A DNA stretch of 64,000 nt from Lottia gigantea (taxonomy: Eukaryota; Mollusca; Gastropoda; Lottiidae). Below are positions 1 through 12,496 of this stretch, piece after piece. Position 1 is the first letter of the stretch. The number at the start of each line of letters is the position of its first letter. Where the stretch lies: assembly GCF_000327385.1 (NCBI RefSeq), contig NW_008708752.1, positions 1,881,721 to 1,945,720 on the forward strand, read 5' to 3'. Made by a program: the position numbers and the translations under genes. The notes below the pieces were generated by a model that was not told where the DNA came from, ran no database searches, and saw nothing but the letters and a program-made list of their open reading frames with translations.

Positions 1-915
1 ATGCGTAAAATTAAATGCGTCTGTTCAATACTTTCTGCCTTAGAGAGAATCGTTTTTCATACGTTAAAGTATACACGTTTATCAAAAGTGCATCCAAAAC
101 GTCTTTACTTTTTGTGTGTTTCTCTGAAAGGGGGTGCTCAGATCGACCTTGCGACTGACGGAATCCTTCAATGGTGGCAATTGGGGTAATCCTAATAAAG
201 AAGACCCGAGTTAGAAAGTCAGCAGTTGCCGCCAGTTGCTAATATTCTACTGAACAGCAAAAGTCGGTCAGTTGACCACAGTTGCTATAAGTTTGAATTT
301 CTGAATATAAGCCTTTCGCCCATGTCGAATTCAACTTAGCAGTTGAGATGCGTTGTAACGTCAGCTTCCCTTAAAAACTGACAACTGCATCATTTCGAAA
401 TTTGTCATATTAATATTTTATGTTACATGGATGCCCTCAAATCTTATGAGGTCCAAATCCATGTCTCGTTCCACCAGAATCATTATCTTCACAATGTCAA
501 GCTAATGCAACTTCGTCTTATACTTTGACTGCAACAGCCACTATTCTTGTATCACCGTAGTTAATAAATGCAGCGATTTGGTTGGATTGTACGTTATCGA
601 ATACAGCCAATCAGAGACCTTGAGAGAAAGCCTGTAAACAATAGGTCATAATGTTTATGACCTATGAGTGACTGTACAATCTAATCAAATCGATGCATTA
701 ATTGATACAAAAAAGGAGCCTATTGCAGTCAAGGTATAAGACGGTACTTCGTAATAACTTGACATTGTGAAGATGCCAAATCATTTGCAGCTTACTCACC
801 TTGCAATTAGATGGCGCTCGTGTATGTTATATCACGTTTTGTTAACTCATCAGAAACTCTTAATCTATTCTTCGACAACATCCAAAATTATCCAAATCTG
901 TTTGTTTCATTTCAG
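1..915 (+). other. Upstream intron of the proton-channel gene
   Basis: No S1-like transmembrane exon is visible here in any frame. The segment ends in a good acceptor (TTTCATTTCAG at 905-915). It contains MITE copy A (about 484-775). Short open frames, such as the one at 1-189, show no family resemblance. I read it as intron, with the S1 exon off the left edge. Confidence 0.6.
484..775 (+). mobile_element. Palindromic MITE, copy A
   Basis: This is a foldback element of about 290 bp. The left end (ATCTTCACAATGTCAAGC) is the inverse of the right end (TTGACATTGTGAAGAT), and pairing continues far inward through a CTTATACYTTGACTGCAA block and a GATTTGGTTGGATTGTACG block. It has no coding capacity. 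Four relatives lie at 2143, 6957, 11403 and 40465. Confidence 0.8.
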
Positions 916-3900
916 ATACATTACAATACAGTAAAAGTGTGGTGGAAGAATTTATATCGGGACTACACTCGAGATATCCGAATGATATCGTCGATGTCTC
1001 AACAAAGATACATGTGATATTCTTGAAAATCTTGGATTCCAAGATACAGTGGAATTACTATTCACATAATACATCGCAATACAACGATACAAACATTTAC
1101 ACTGATCAGCGAACTGCGGTTCGTCATCGTCGTGAATCAGTGTCTCATGTTAGCGCTTATAGTGGCGCTGTCAGTGAAAATGGCAATTATAGTGTTGGCA
1201 ACAATGTACTTCAGTCTATGCATAGCCATCATAGTGAACCCCATACTGTGGAAGATGACATAGCCCATGCATTCCATTTGGCCAGTATTGCAATATTAGC
1301 TATTTTAGTGATTGAGGTGAGTTGATTTTTGTACATTTTAGAAATCAGTCCAAAGAGCATTCATTTTGAATCATTGTGTTTGGTTAAAATCGTACTATAT
1401 TTTGAAAAACGTCCGACGCTTCAAGGACTCGAAAAACAATATCAACCTACATCAAAAATATCATTCATAGCATGAATATAAGCAGTCAACTAAGTAGGTG
1501 ATATATTGGACCAAATATTTGTGTGGGCTTATATGGATTCAATTTGAAACGACCCACCCATCACCCTCGAAGAGGATAAGTAAATACGCCCGACTCCAAT
1601 ACATTTATTTTTCAAATTCAGATATAAAGTGGAATCCAGATATACCAAGTATATTTTGCTCATGACCACGAAAGGCAAATTTGGCTTTGACCGTAAATTT
1701 GACCTGCCCTTTAATGTTAAAAGCGTTCATCACCAATCAAAAAACATTGTTACAAAATAATATACTTCACTTTATATTCGCTAAGCTCATATTGTTGTAT
1801 GATAATAATCTCAATTCACAAACCTAATAGCAGTGTGGGATTAGGTGTCCTTTTAAATTAACACATTTATATTAATATTACATCAAATACATAATGCATT
1901 GTTATATGATCAAATTTCCATCACAAATGTTAATCCCCTTTCACATAATTATAACAGACGAATAACGCAATGCGTGGTAATTTCTAATGTTATAAGAAAA
2001 GGCTATGTTTACATTGGTTTTCAGCCATTTAAAACATCAAAAACTCTTCAAGGTGGGCCCTGAATTGGGTCATTGGACCCACGCGGCGATGCACAACGTG
2101 TGAAGGGTCCATTAATTTTTTAGCTAATTTACTGGTTAACCCAATCTTCACAATAGCAAGCTATTACTAACATCGTCTTATACCTTGACTGCAATAACCA
2201 TCTTTCTTGTATCATATAATGCATCGATTTGATTGGATTGTACGCCGGCAAATACAGCCAATCAGAGCCCTCGATGGAAAGCTGTAAACATTATGGCTTT
2301 GTGTCCATAAATTCTATCGAGGCCTCTGATTGGTTGCATTCGCTTGCGTACTATCCGATCAAATCGTTTCATTTACAAACTTCCATGATGCAAGTAAGGT
2401 GACCATTGCATTCAAGGTACAAGTACGAAGTTTGTAATAGCTTGACATTGTGAAGATGGGGAAACCCATAAATAATGTGACGTTTGTCAGACTAAGAAAT
2501 ATATATTTGATTCACATACATACATGTTTGTTTGATCTAGTTAAAATAGTGCAGACCTACCCTTAGATCGTTAAACAAATGAGATTACAACTGAAAATGT
2601 TGTAATCAAATAGTAATGCTTGAATACAGTTGAAATCAAATGCATGTAGATGAAACATTGTATAGTCCATTTCGACAAGTTGATAATTAGATATACGCCT
2701 TCACATACCAGTGTGATAAGAGCTCGTGTAATAGCTTGTATTAGTGCAAGCTTGTGTCATTTCATTGGAAACAAGCCTCTTTTTCTGAGTAAGTGTTGTT
2801 ATTTAATGGAATGATACCGAAGGCAATCCAAGAGAAACTGGTCGCCTACACGAATTCAGCATTCCCTTTCCTTTGATCAGTTCGTAATGTTAATGCCCTC
2901 GAGCTTGCTGATCAATTTCATTGTATTTTTTACAAGATCAACTGCTGTGAATTAGGTTAACTGTAGAAATAACTACTCTTTGAGATACCAATACATTACA
3001 TAACTCAAACCATTTACAGAATCAATTGATTGCAGTCAACATTTTAGTCAACATTTGATTGCAGTCAACATTTTAGTCACCATTTGATTTCAGTCAACAT
3101 TTTAGTCAACGTTTGATTTTAGACATCAATTACATTAAGCCATCATTTAATTTACATTATTCTTAAATTTGGCCATCGCTTGATTATTTCAGTCATGCGT
3201 TGATTTGAGTCATTATTTGATTTGAGGCATCAGTTGAATTCAGTCATCATTTGATTTGAGTCATTAATTGATTTCAGTTACAGTTGATTTCAATTACAGT
3301 TTATATTAGCCATCATTTGATTTTAGCCAACAATTGATTTCAGTCATCAGATGATTTTAGCTGTCAGTTGATTTTAGCTGTCAGTTGATTTTAACCAATG
3401 TTCGATTCTGCCCAATATTCATCCAGAAACCCTTTTCAGAAGATATATAATTTCAGTCATTATTCTAATCTATTCGACAGTGAGTATGATAATATTTCAG
3501 ATAGGAGGAAAATATTATTTCAAAATCTATTTATTTTTTCAGACAATATTAAAGACAATATGTGCAGGGAAGCCATTCTTTCATCGAAAGTTGGAGGTAA
3601 GAAATTACAATTTTATCTTGAAGCCTCTATACTGCTGAAATCATTTACAGTGAAATGGAGTTTTACGTTGGCATTGTATTGTGTTATTTGATATTACAAT
3701 TGTGACGTCATAAATTCAAGCGATTTTATTACATAATAACACTTTCGATTTGATGACGTTAAAAATAACATTAAAATTTGAATAATCGTGTTAGATTCGA
3801 AAGTGTATCAGTTGTGTGAAGATCGCACAGCGTGAAACTCTAAGTAACAACATGTTTCAGATTCTGTTTTAATATTTCTAAATTGGACAACAAGAAACTA

Positions 3901-6900
3901 TTTCTATTTATCGTAAAAAAAATGGAAACTGCATCTTTAAATGCACTTTAATTTAAACTTAGTAATGATTTTTGTTATAATTTGAGAGTGATGTTTATAA
4001 ACAATGTTAAATGGAATTGGTGCTAAAGTGCCATTTCTTTATGTGTTAATGAACTCAAGATAACATGACAGTCTAGACTAGGTGGTATCCTGAGAATTAA
4101 ATTTGCCTTGTAAAAATGAAGTTATCGCTCCACCCTCTAGATAACAATGTTCTAGGTCATTTCAATAAGATTTCATTTTGAGTTTTATGGGCTGTTGGCG
4201 TAGGTGTTGAGCTTACCGCTCGTTTTTCTAATGAAACAACATCAGTGATTTGCCACCTAGTCTCCCTGAAAGTCAGGTCGGTTCAGTCATACTCTTCATG
4301 ATCAGGGATGATCATTGGTGTTAAAAAAGGTTGGGGGTGACGCTTAGTCGGGCAGACATCCTTTCATGGAGAGAGGTCCTAGAAAACGGCAATTCTATCA
4401 CTTTCTGAGGATGAGAATCGAAAAAGGTCCATCATCAATTAAAAAAAACAAGCTGGAAATGGAGATAGGTGGCATAGATAAGATGGTTAACATTGGTTAA
4501 GAAGGGCGTTACGTCATAGATAGTCAGCAAGTTATCTTACAATGGACATCTCTATCCATTAATGAGTTTAAATTTAAAAGCGAGAACATAATATCAGTAA
4601 TCCAGATTGAGAAATAGAATTTCTAACTTCATCATTGTACCAATCAATTTCAATTATACGTGTGTTCTTCCGATTATCTTTGTGGCTTCAATCGCGGAAA
4701 CTGTTCTTTCAATTTCCACGTTATTGCTAATGAATAGTTTAAAGCAGAGGTTTTCAACTTGGGGACAATTACCCCTAAGGAGCTCATTAATTTGAGAATT
4801 TTGGGGGAAAATGAGGTGCTCTGCCCCCCACCCCCTCCCCCCAAAAACAGCTTCAAAATTAACCATAAGGAGTATTACCCCAGGCACTAGGGACTACAAT
4901 GTTATCAGTGATTGCTTGAGATCGTGGTGGTATGCATGTTACAAGCTCAAAGGTTAAATTGACTTTTTTACTTTGATGTCTTAGTAGAGTTTCCAACTTC
5001 CTTAAGTGCTGGTAGTCAAATGTTATAAGCCCTCCTGTGTGACTAAAAGTGCATAGTATTAGCCAAATAAATATGTACATCAATTGTAGAGTGATATAAA
5101 AATACCAAAACAGAGCCTGAAACATGTTGTAAGTCAGATCTTCAGACATCGCACAGAGTTACAAGATGATCAAGTTGTGATTTAGTATTTCTAGTATAGT
5201 TTCAAAATACGAGGTAATACAGTCAGCGTCATTCGCCTGTCATCTTTTTTCGCATTTTCGACCTGTATCACGGTATCTTTAACGTGTACAACCTGTTGTG
5301 TACGGTACTTCTGTGTATTGTACCATACGAGCAACAATACGCTTTTTCCATATTATCCGACATTACTAGAATGCAAATTGTGAAAGCAATTGGTTTAGAA
5401 CGGTTTTGTTGATTTCTCGTGGGAAATCAACATTGAGGTCATTTAGACATGTTGATTTGTCATTTTAAAACACAACTGCTCATTTGCAGTGTCATTGTGT
5501 GCTCTTTGGCGATTTCTCTTGATCATCCGAATGTAATAGTGGACTTTTTTTGCATTACGGTGAAGTTTACATCCTTTTAATTTCGCTTCTGATTAGTCTA
5601 TTGAAAATAATGGTTAATAAGTGACATTTTGCTAACCTAACTGTCGAGGGAACTTTAATGTACACAGTCTGTGGCAAACAGGGCGTCAGTTATTGTTCCT
5701 TAACGTATGCCACGGCACGGTATGTCATGATTTCACAAGATAAAAACAGTAAACGTGAAATATTATTGGACTCGATTCCTTTGATTGGCCTTGTTATTTC
5801 ATAAACCACCTATATATCACCTTGGTTTAAGGTTTCACAATCTACACTAAATAAACTGTAGTTGTTTGTGTATTTTTTTAACCACCATCTGTTGGGACAT
5901 GTTTGAATTATGAAAATAAACCGTTTTGTGGTGTGTAAGCTCTTGTAAGTAAACATGTAGCTTGATTCTGACAAGGGTGTTGGTTAATTTAAGCTCGATT
6001 TACATGGTATATTTTTTTACTCACAAGCATGGGCTGAGACAAACACATGTGAACATAATTGTGAGAAATGAAAAAAACAAAAGTCAAAAATAGTTTCACA
6101 TAAGAAAGCAAAAATATGAATATATCTATCTAGTACCTATATATGTTAACAGTATGCTAATGCTAGTAGTGTACCCAAGTTAACGGTGTATCGATACCAG
6201 TAGTGTAAAAGTGTTATAGTGTACCATTAAAAATAATAGTGTAAGTATACACAATGTTAATAGAATACCAATATTAGTGTACCAATGTTAACAGTATACC
6301 ATCATGCTAGTAGTGTACCTATATTAACAGTATACCATCATGCTAGTAGTGTACCTATATTAACAGTATACCATCATGCTAGTAGTGTACATATATTAAC
6401 AGTATACCATCATGCTAGTAGTGTACCTATATTAACAGTATACCAACATGCTAGTAGTGTGCCTATATTAACAGTATACCAACATGCTAGTAGTGTACCT
6501 ATATTAACAGTATACCAACATGCTAGTAGTGTACCTATATTAACAGTATACCAACATGCTAGTAGTGTACCTATATTAACAGTATACCAACATGCTAGTA
6601 GTGTACCTATATTAACAGTATACCAACATGCTAGTAGTGTACCTATATTAACAGTATACCAACATGCTAGTAGTGTACCTATATTAACAGTATACCAACA
6701 TGCTAGTAGTGTATCTATAATCAAATTGGGAAGAAGAGACTATTAGGGTGTAAATCTATCAAGACGATATCAGAATAAACTCTTAGTGAACCTTTATTAT
6801 GATCGACGTATAGAACTCTGTTATCACTGTTATCAAATTATTATGATAGAAAGGTCCACTGTGCACATCAAATTTCCAGATAAATTTTATAACTATGATA

Positions 6901-9900
6901 TACGAACTCCAGTGCCCCCCAAGTGATAAGCCTATTAATAATAAAAAAAAATGTTTCATCTTCAAACTATCACTAATCCTGCCTTATACCTTGCTAGCAA
7001 TAGCCATAATTCTTGCATCACGGAAGTTTGTACATGCAGCTATTTGATTGGGTTTTACGCTAGCTAATTTAATCAATCAGAGCTCTCGACAGATATCTAT
7101 GATTCGGTCTTTGAGGGCTTTGATTGGTTGCATTCGCTGGCATACGATCTAATCAAATCGCTACATTCAGTGATTCTATTGCAGCAAAGGCATAAGACGA
7201 ACGTAATAGCTTGAACATTTCGAATGATTCTCTTGTTGATTAGAATCTTTACGCAAAAAATCATTTCTAGACCTACATAAGTTATCGCCGCTGTTTCCGC
7301 CAAATTTTCGACATGGCATAATTATTGATGACGTTTGGCTCTGAAAAAAGAATTCATGATTTGATGAATCTGTTTGCCAAATCTCACGGAACGTATGTCT
7401 CAAAATTTTTTTCAATGGCGTTGATTTTCTCTTGTGTTTACATAAAAGGCTTCATTCCAGTCGGAGTATTTACATAATATTACAAAATCATCGATGAAAA
7501 AAATATTATCTTTCCATTTTCCCGTCTTTTGAAATCTCGGATGAATTCTTTACTTAAGCCGAGTCTCATCATTTTTGATTCATTTTGTTTCATTTTCTGC
7601 AAATCGTAATCAAATATTTTATTACCTTCATGTTTGAAGAGCTAAATGGGAATTACGACTCCAATGCAGACTTGCATGTGATAACATGATATTCTAATAG
7701 TGATGGGAAGAAATGACAAAACTGAGCGATGAATTGAAATTGGACAAGGATTTTGAATTTTTAAAGTAAAGGAACTAGCCTAGTATAAAACTGCTCATAA
7801 CCAAACCAAAAGTACGGCATTTCGAAAATGTCTACGTTGAACCTCTCTTCTTCTGATTCGAGAGTAATTTCTTACTCTCTGTTTGTCTTCCAAGTATCTA
7901 GAGATTTTTAAGTGTACAGATTAAGGCCTTATTAATTTCCAAAATGAATCCTGAAACGAGTTAATAAATTTTGTCGCATACCATACCATCTCTGTGTGTG
8001 CTGTACCTTTATCGGGAAAAACAATTTCAATCATTCATTTCCTTGATATAATTTATTTGCTATATTTCAGGTATTTGATGCTGTGATAGTTTTAATATCA
8101 TTTTTAGTTGATTTGATATTTCTAAATCGTCTGCCTAATTATGAAATCCAGGATTTTGTTTTTATTCTCGCCTTTTTATTACCATGGAGAGTGATGAGAG
8201 TTGTAAATAGTAAGTATAACGTATTTTTTTAAAAAGTGGCATGGATATATATATTAAAATTAGACGAAAAGTCTCGTTCCCTTTTCTTTTTTCATATACC
8301 AACTTCAGTTATGGTCTGAAGACGGACCTCCTGGCTTAACCTGGTGACCTTTACCTTATCCAATCAAATTCCTTGTCTCTCTCTCAAAATCTCAGCGCTG
8401 GGTCATTAGGCTAGGTCAAATGTTATTGTGACGAATGTTTAAGGACTCGTTTGTAGACCCTAACTTTGGTGGCTATATTAAAAAGAAATTCTAATAAAAA
8501 GGATCTGTGAAACCTCAATTGTTTTCCGTTTGTTATTTGATATCGATGATGCTGATCTCCAGCAATTCCTCAAAAAGTGTTGTGTAATAGTTTCAACTAT
8601 TGCCACTTTCAGGCAATACATTCTCACGAGCAGATATTGTCGAGTGTCTTAGTTGAATTTCAATCTGATAGAACAATTGAAATTACCTAGCTCCATCAAT
8701 TGGTCGACTTCGACCGTCAAACATTGAACTATGAATCAAAATTGGTTTGTTACAAAGATCTGGGCAATACATTTCTAACGGAAGCTTCTCACCTCACATT
8801 AAGACTAAGCCTATAAGTATAACTTAAAACCATATCCAGGAAGTAAGGCTTGTACTACTTTCGTTTTCCCTTTTGTTGGAATCAAAACAACACTTTCTGA
8901 AGCTTGTAAATAAACCATAAAAGCTTTCCTTGACAACGATTTCAACAGACATTCGTCGTCAATACCAAACAAACTCGATCATTCTTTTTGTTTTCATACA
9001 CGAATGGTTTTAATTGCATTCCATAGTTTCGATAGAGTGGTTTCAAATTCTACTTAACAAATCAAGACTATTATTCTAATATTATTATTTTCTTTTGAAT
9101 TTTTCTATAAACTTAATTATACTCCGGACGAAAAGAAACGATCGTAGTTTAGATTAAATAAAAAATTGTTCAATAGCCAACTTGAAGAGTCATTGTAACC
9201 AACGTATAATTAATATTTCATCAGAATTCGATCAATAGACATTTTCAAACTATTTTTGGTTAGTATATCGCACTATGCTTGATGAATTAGTCAATACTCT
9301 GAACACTTATCAGCTAAAATGTTGAAGGATTGTGTTAAAGTTTAGAGTACGACGGGCAAGAACTTTCGAATGTAATAGAAACGTATTTCGGTTTTAAAAA
9401 GCAACATAAAATAGCAAACAGTCATTAATGAAATTTCACACAAAGAATTTGGCAGCGTCATTGAAAAATTGTAAACGTTCGAAGCGTCCGTTTCAGTTCG
9501 CCACACTAATGGTACGGTTGATTTGCATTGATGTCGAGTCAACTTGTAGATCCTACCCCAACATTTAGATTCAGCCCTACCCCTGGCAACCTTGAGCGAG
9601 CTACAAGCCTGTAGTGGCATCATATTTTGCAGATGAGTGACAATATCGAAATGTAGATACCTATTCGTTTGTAGGCTACTTCGTATAGATGGTTTCCCTC
9701 CTTTCTTTGGATTGCCTTAAAAAGTACATGTACTATCAAAATTGGAGACTATATACCATTATTAATGATTTAAGTCTTAATTCCGAATGTAGCAATCGTT
9801 GACCCACTTTATTTAATTATGTTTGGTTTTGATAATAAAGCATTAATGCTTGTGGAATTTTGTGGCTTAGTGATAATAATGTTTTAATACTATCGAGAGA

Positions 9901-11090
9901 TGCTTGGTAATTTTCTTCAGCGCCAAGTTGGCACCTCGTTTAAGAGAGCTCAATAGAATTTGCCATATTACTCCTATAAAATATGTATGATTTTTATAAG
10001 TATAAAGCATGCAACAACCGGCAAACGAGATTTAAATTATACCAATCCAATAAAGAAATATAATAGATATTTACTAATCAAATTAAGATACATGTAATAT
10101 GATTATATGATGTGTATCTTTATGGCTATAAACTAAATACATAGAGAAATCATTTTTACTTAATTTAACCAGTGGATTGCATGATTGAAAAAGCCAGGTC
10201 AATGAGATGTACGAATTGTTCAGTACAAAACATCAAAACGTTAGGAAACGTCCATTTGCCATCCGTTTGACCAATTGTACGTTAGTCTTACAAACGGGAT
10301 TTTGTTTCTTTTAGCTAAGTTAATCAGTGTTAATGCTCGCCATCGAAATGTGAGCCTTCAAATCCATGTGTCCAGATTTGTTCACGTTTGTAAGTCAAAA
10401 TGACGACTCTCCATTTCTTGAGACACAAACAAAAAATATATTATACAAATAGAAAATGAATTTCCTCGTTTGGGTAATTGTTTTAAAGAAATTGTGCGAT
10501 TTTCGTAAATTACTAGTACACGTGAAGACTATTTACATATAATAAAGACCTAAATCATCCCTCGAATCTGTTCATAAATTTTCGTTAATGTGCTATATTT
10601 TAGGTTTGGTTGTAGCAGTAAAGGACCACGAACATTTCAGATTAAAACTGGTTTATAGCAGGAAAAAGAAAATACAGAATAGCTTGAAGGAATCCGAGAT
10701 TAAACTTCAAGTTTTTAAGGTAATTTAATTATGAAAGATAATGTTATTTGATAGATAATACAATCTCAAAGGCGTTTGACGTTTGACGTGTGTTCAGAAT
10801 TAACAACAATCGTTGACATTAGTACAGCTGAGGACAATAGTTATAATACTATTCAATGTACTCAACCTGGTTAAAATGCAAATCTGGATATTTCGTTTCG
10901 TGTAAAGCTTGAGCTTGAGTTTCGATTATGTACACAAGTTATCACAACTTAAAGCTTGAGCTTGAGCCTGAGCTTGAGCTTGAGTTTGAGTTTGAGTTTG
11001 AGCCTGAGCCTGAGCCTGAGCCTGAGCCGGAGCTTGAGCTTGAGCCTGAGCCTGAGCCTGAGTTTAAGCTTAAGCTAAAGCTAAAGCTTA

Positions 11091-11128
<38 letters not shown>

Positions 11129-12496
11129 TTTAAGCTTAAGCTTAAGCTTAAGCCTAAGCCTAAGCCTAAGCCTAAGCCTGAGCTTATGTACACAAGTAAT
11201 CCCAACTTAAAGCTGTATTATATTTTCTATTTGATTTCAGTTACAATGTAACGCACTACGTAAACTATGCATATCAGAAGGTGTAGATGAATGGAAAGTT
11301 GAACAATTATTAAAGATTGATGAATACACCGTCAGTAAGTATAATAACTTCTATCCGTCATCACCGTCGTCATCATCATCATCATCTTGAGCATCATTAG
11401 CACCATCTTCACGGTGTCAAGCTATTACGAACTGCGTCTTATACCTTGACTACATAAGACCCCTTAATGCAGCGATGTGATTGGATTGTACCCAGCGAAT
11501 ATAGCAAATCAGAGCCCTTGACTGGAAGACTAAAAATTATAGCTTTTTGAGAGCGCCGATTGACTGTTTCTCTAGCCTACAATCCAATCAAATCGCTGCA
11601 TTTACAAATTGTGTGATACGAGAATAGTGGTCATTGCAGTTAAGTATAAGACGAAGTTCGTATTATAGCTTGACAATGTTGAGATGCATTATCACCACCA
11701 GCAGCCACACGGTAGACATTGGTGTCTGTTACGACCCAAAACTTGATAATGACTTGCTTTTTGCATTTGAATTGCTGCTAATTTCGACACATTTACTAAG
11801 ACTTTCTATCATGCTAGTGAAATTCGTATGTTTTTTTAATCTCATGGAGCATCAAAGACATCAGAAATATCAGGATTGGGCTAACCGTTGGTTGTAACTT
11901 GAAGAAGATCCAATATTGCTCACCTTTAAGATCAATGGGTAAAACATTATTTCAATCGTCCAGGTGTATGATAAGGTCCCACTGTTGGAGAAAGTAAATC
12001 TGGAGTAACTGATGACGAATGACGACAACCGCTATTTTTCAATCGTCGGTGCGCTTGTGTCGTCTAATTCTAGTGAATGATAAGACTCCCAGATGCCGCT
12101 AGTTGCTACAGTAGTCGTTGAAAACCAGTTGCTCTCATATTTTCCTAGTCGCCAGGTCGGCCTGATCCACCCTGTGGAGGTTTCTGTTTTAAATTATGAA
12201 TTTGAATCGCAAAGAAACTGACTTTTGTTTTCTATATTTCAGATAAAAGTGGTAAAAGTAAATATAAAATAAAAATAGACAATACTTCTGTGATGCTAAT
12301 CAATGATAAAAACGATATCCCTCGTTTTTCTCCTCGTCCCTCATTACATAACATACTGGATATTCGAGGACGTAGCGGACTAGTCCCTTGTATCGAGGAA
12401 GACGAACCCAATGGCTTTCAGAATTTCAAGAAAAAGCCAGATCCTAATAAACTCAGTCCAGGAAAAGCATCAATATCCTCAAATCATAGCAAATAA
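916..12496 (+). CDS. HVCN1: Voltage-gated proton channel, Hv1/HVCN1 family (5' part outside window)
   Basis: This gene moves protons across the membrane in response to voltage through a single voltage-sensor domain. Six exons join in frame: 916-1316, 3543-3596, 8071-8209, 10604-10719, 11241-11334 and 12243-12496, giving 351 residues to TAA. S2 reads AFHLASIAILAILVIE and keeps the family His and Glu (human H140, E153); human F150 is Leu here. The 54-nt exon supplies the S2-S3 linker (FFHRKLE). S3 is VFDAVIVLISFLVDLIFL, with both acidic residues (human D174, D185). S4 is LLPWRVMRVVN, followed by SLVVAVKD, which matches the human WRVARIINGIIISVK stretch. A charged helical segment suitable for a coiled coil follows, then a polar tail. 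S1 and the N-terminus are not in the window, so the S1 selectivity Asp cannot be checked. The S1-S2 loop is unusually long (about 110 residues). Family assignment is firm; exact subtype is not. Confidence 0.88.
2143..2458 (+). mobile_element. Palindromic MITE, copy B
   Basis: This is the longest copy, with near-complete arms: CCAATCTTCACAATAGCAAG at the left and CTTGACATTGTGAAGATGG at the right. The centre (AAGCTGTAAACATTATGGCT) fixes its orientation. It sits in the 1317-3542 intron of the proton-channel gene. Confidence 0.82.
3000..3400 (+). repeat. Degenerate tandem repeat, roughly 20-25 bp unit
   Basis: Many imperfect copies of a motif like TTGATTTCAGTCATCA follow one another, with the first copies nearly identical (CAACATTTTAGTCA). 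The tract lies just upstream of the short S2-S3 linker exon. Each unit carries a TTTCAG or TTTTAG trinucleotide context that resembles a splice acceptor. Confidence 0.7.
6130..6722 (+). repeat. 36-bp minisatellite in proton-channel intron
   Basis: The unit contains TATTAACAGTATACCA and ATGCTAGTAGTGTACC. About 12 copies from 6285 are nearly identical. The first four carry ATCATG and the later ones AACATG. Upstream, 6130-6285, the copies are strongly diverged. Because 36 is a multiple of three, both strands stay open through the array; those frames are artefacts. Confidence 0.92.
6957..7226 (+). mobile_element. Palindromic MITE, copy C (eroded)
   Basis: The left arm begins CATCTTCAAACTATCAC and lacks part of the consensus, and the right end (AGCTTGAACATTTCGAATGAT) is also eroded. 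The inner blocks (TAGCCATAATTCTTGCATCA, TTTGATTGGTTGCATTCGCT) identify the family clearly. Confidence 0.7.
8210..10603 (+). other. Proton-channel intron after the S3-S4 exon
   Basis: It starts with the strong donor GTAAGTAT and ends with ATATTTTAG. I see no gene inside. A block near 10340-10380 (GAGCCTTCAAATCCATGTGT) recurs near 26740, so at least one old dispersed repeat is present. Confidence 0.6.
10908..11215 (+). repeat. (GAGCYT)n hexamer array with flanking direct repeats
   Basis: Runs of GAGCTT, GAGCCT, AAGCTT and AAGCCT hexamers fill about 10,950-11,185. A block of roughly 27 bp beginning TATGTACACAAGT flanks the core on both sides (10,927 and 11,184). The six-base period keeps frames open on both strands (Glu-Pro and Gly-Leu dipeptide repeats); this is intronic and not a gene. 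Confidence 0.88.
11356..11388 (+). repeat. (TCA)n-type microsatellite
   Basis: A short TCATCACCGTCGTCATCATC tract lies directly after the exon ending at 11,334. Confidence 0.75.
11403..11686 (+). mobile_element. Palindromic MITE, copy D
   Basis: The left end is CCATCTTCACGGTGTCAAGC and the right end is AGCTTGACAATGTTGAGATG. The centre is shortened compared with copy B. It is intronic in the proton-channel gene. Confidence 0.8.

Larger units (their letters stand above)
3597..8070 (+). other. Long intron between the S2-S3 linker exon and the S3-S4 exon
   Basis: The donor GTAAGA is at 3597 and the acceptor TATATTTCAG ends at 8070. The intron holds the 36-bp minisatellite (about 6130-6722) and MITE copy C (6957-7226). 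The rest, including 3800-6100, shows no gene I can support. Confidence 0.7.

Noticed and set aside
1-189. Short open frame at the left edge
   Set aside because: No S1-like hydrophobic segment and no resemblance to a proton-channel N-terminus.
6285-6746. Repeated 12-residue frame, or a CRISPR-like array
   Set aside because: The 36-bp units are directly adjacent with no unique spacers, and the host is an animal; it is a minisatellite.
10928-11251. Glu-Pro / Gly-Leu repeat protein
   Set aside because: A hexamer array inside an intron; both strands are open for the same trivial reason.
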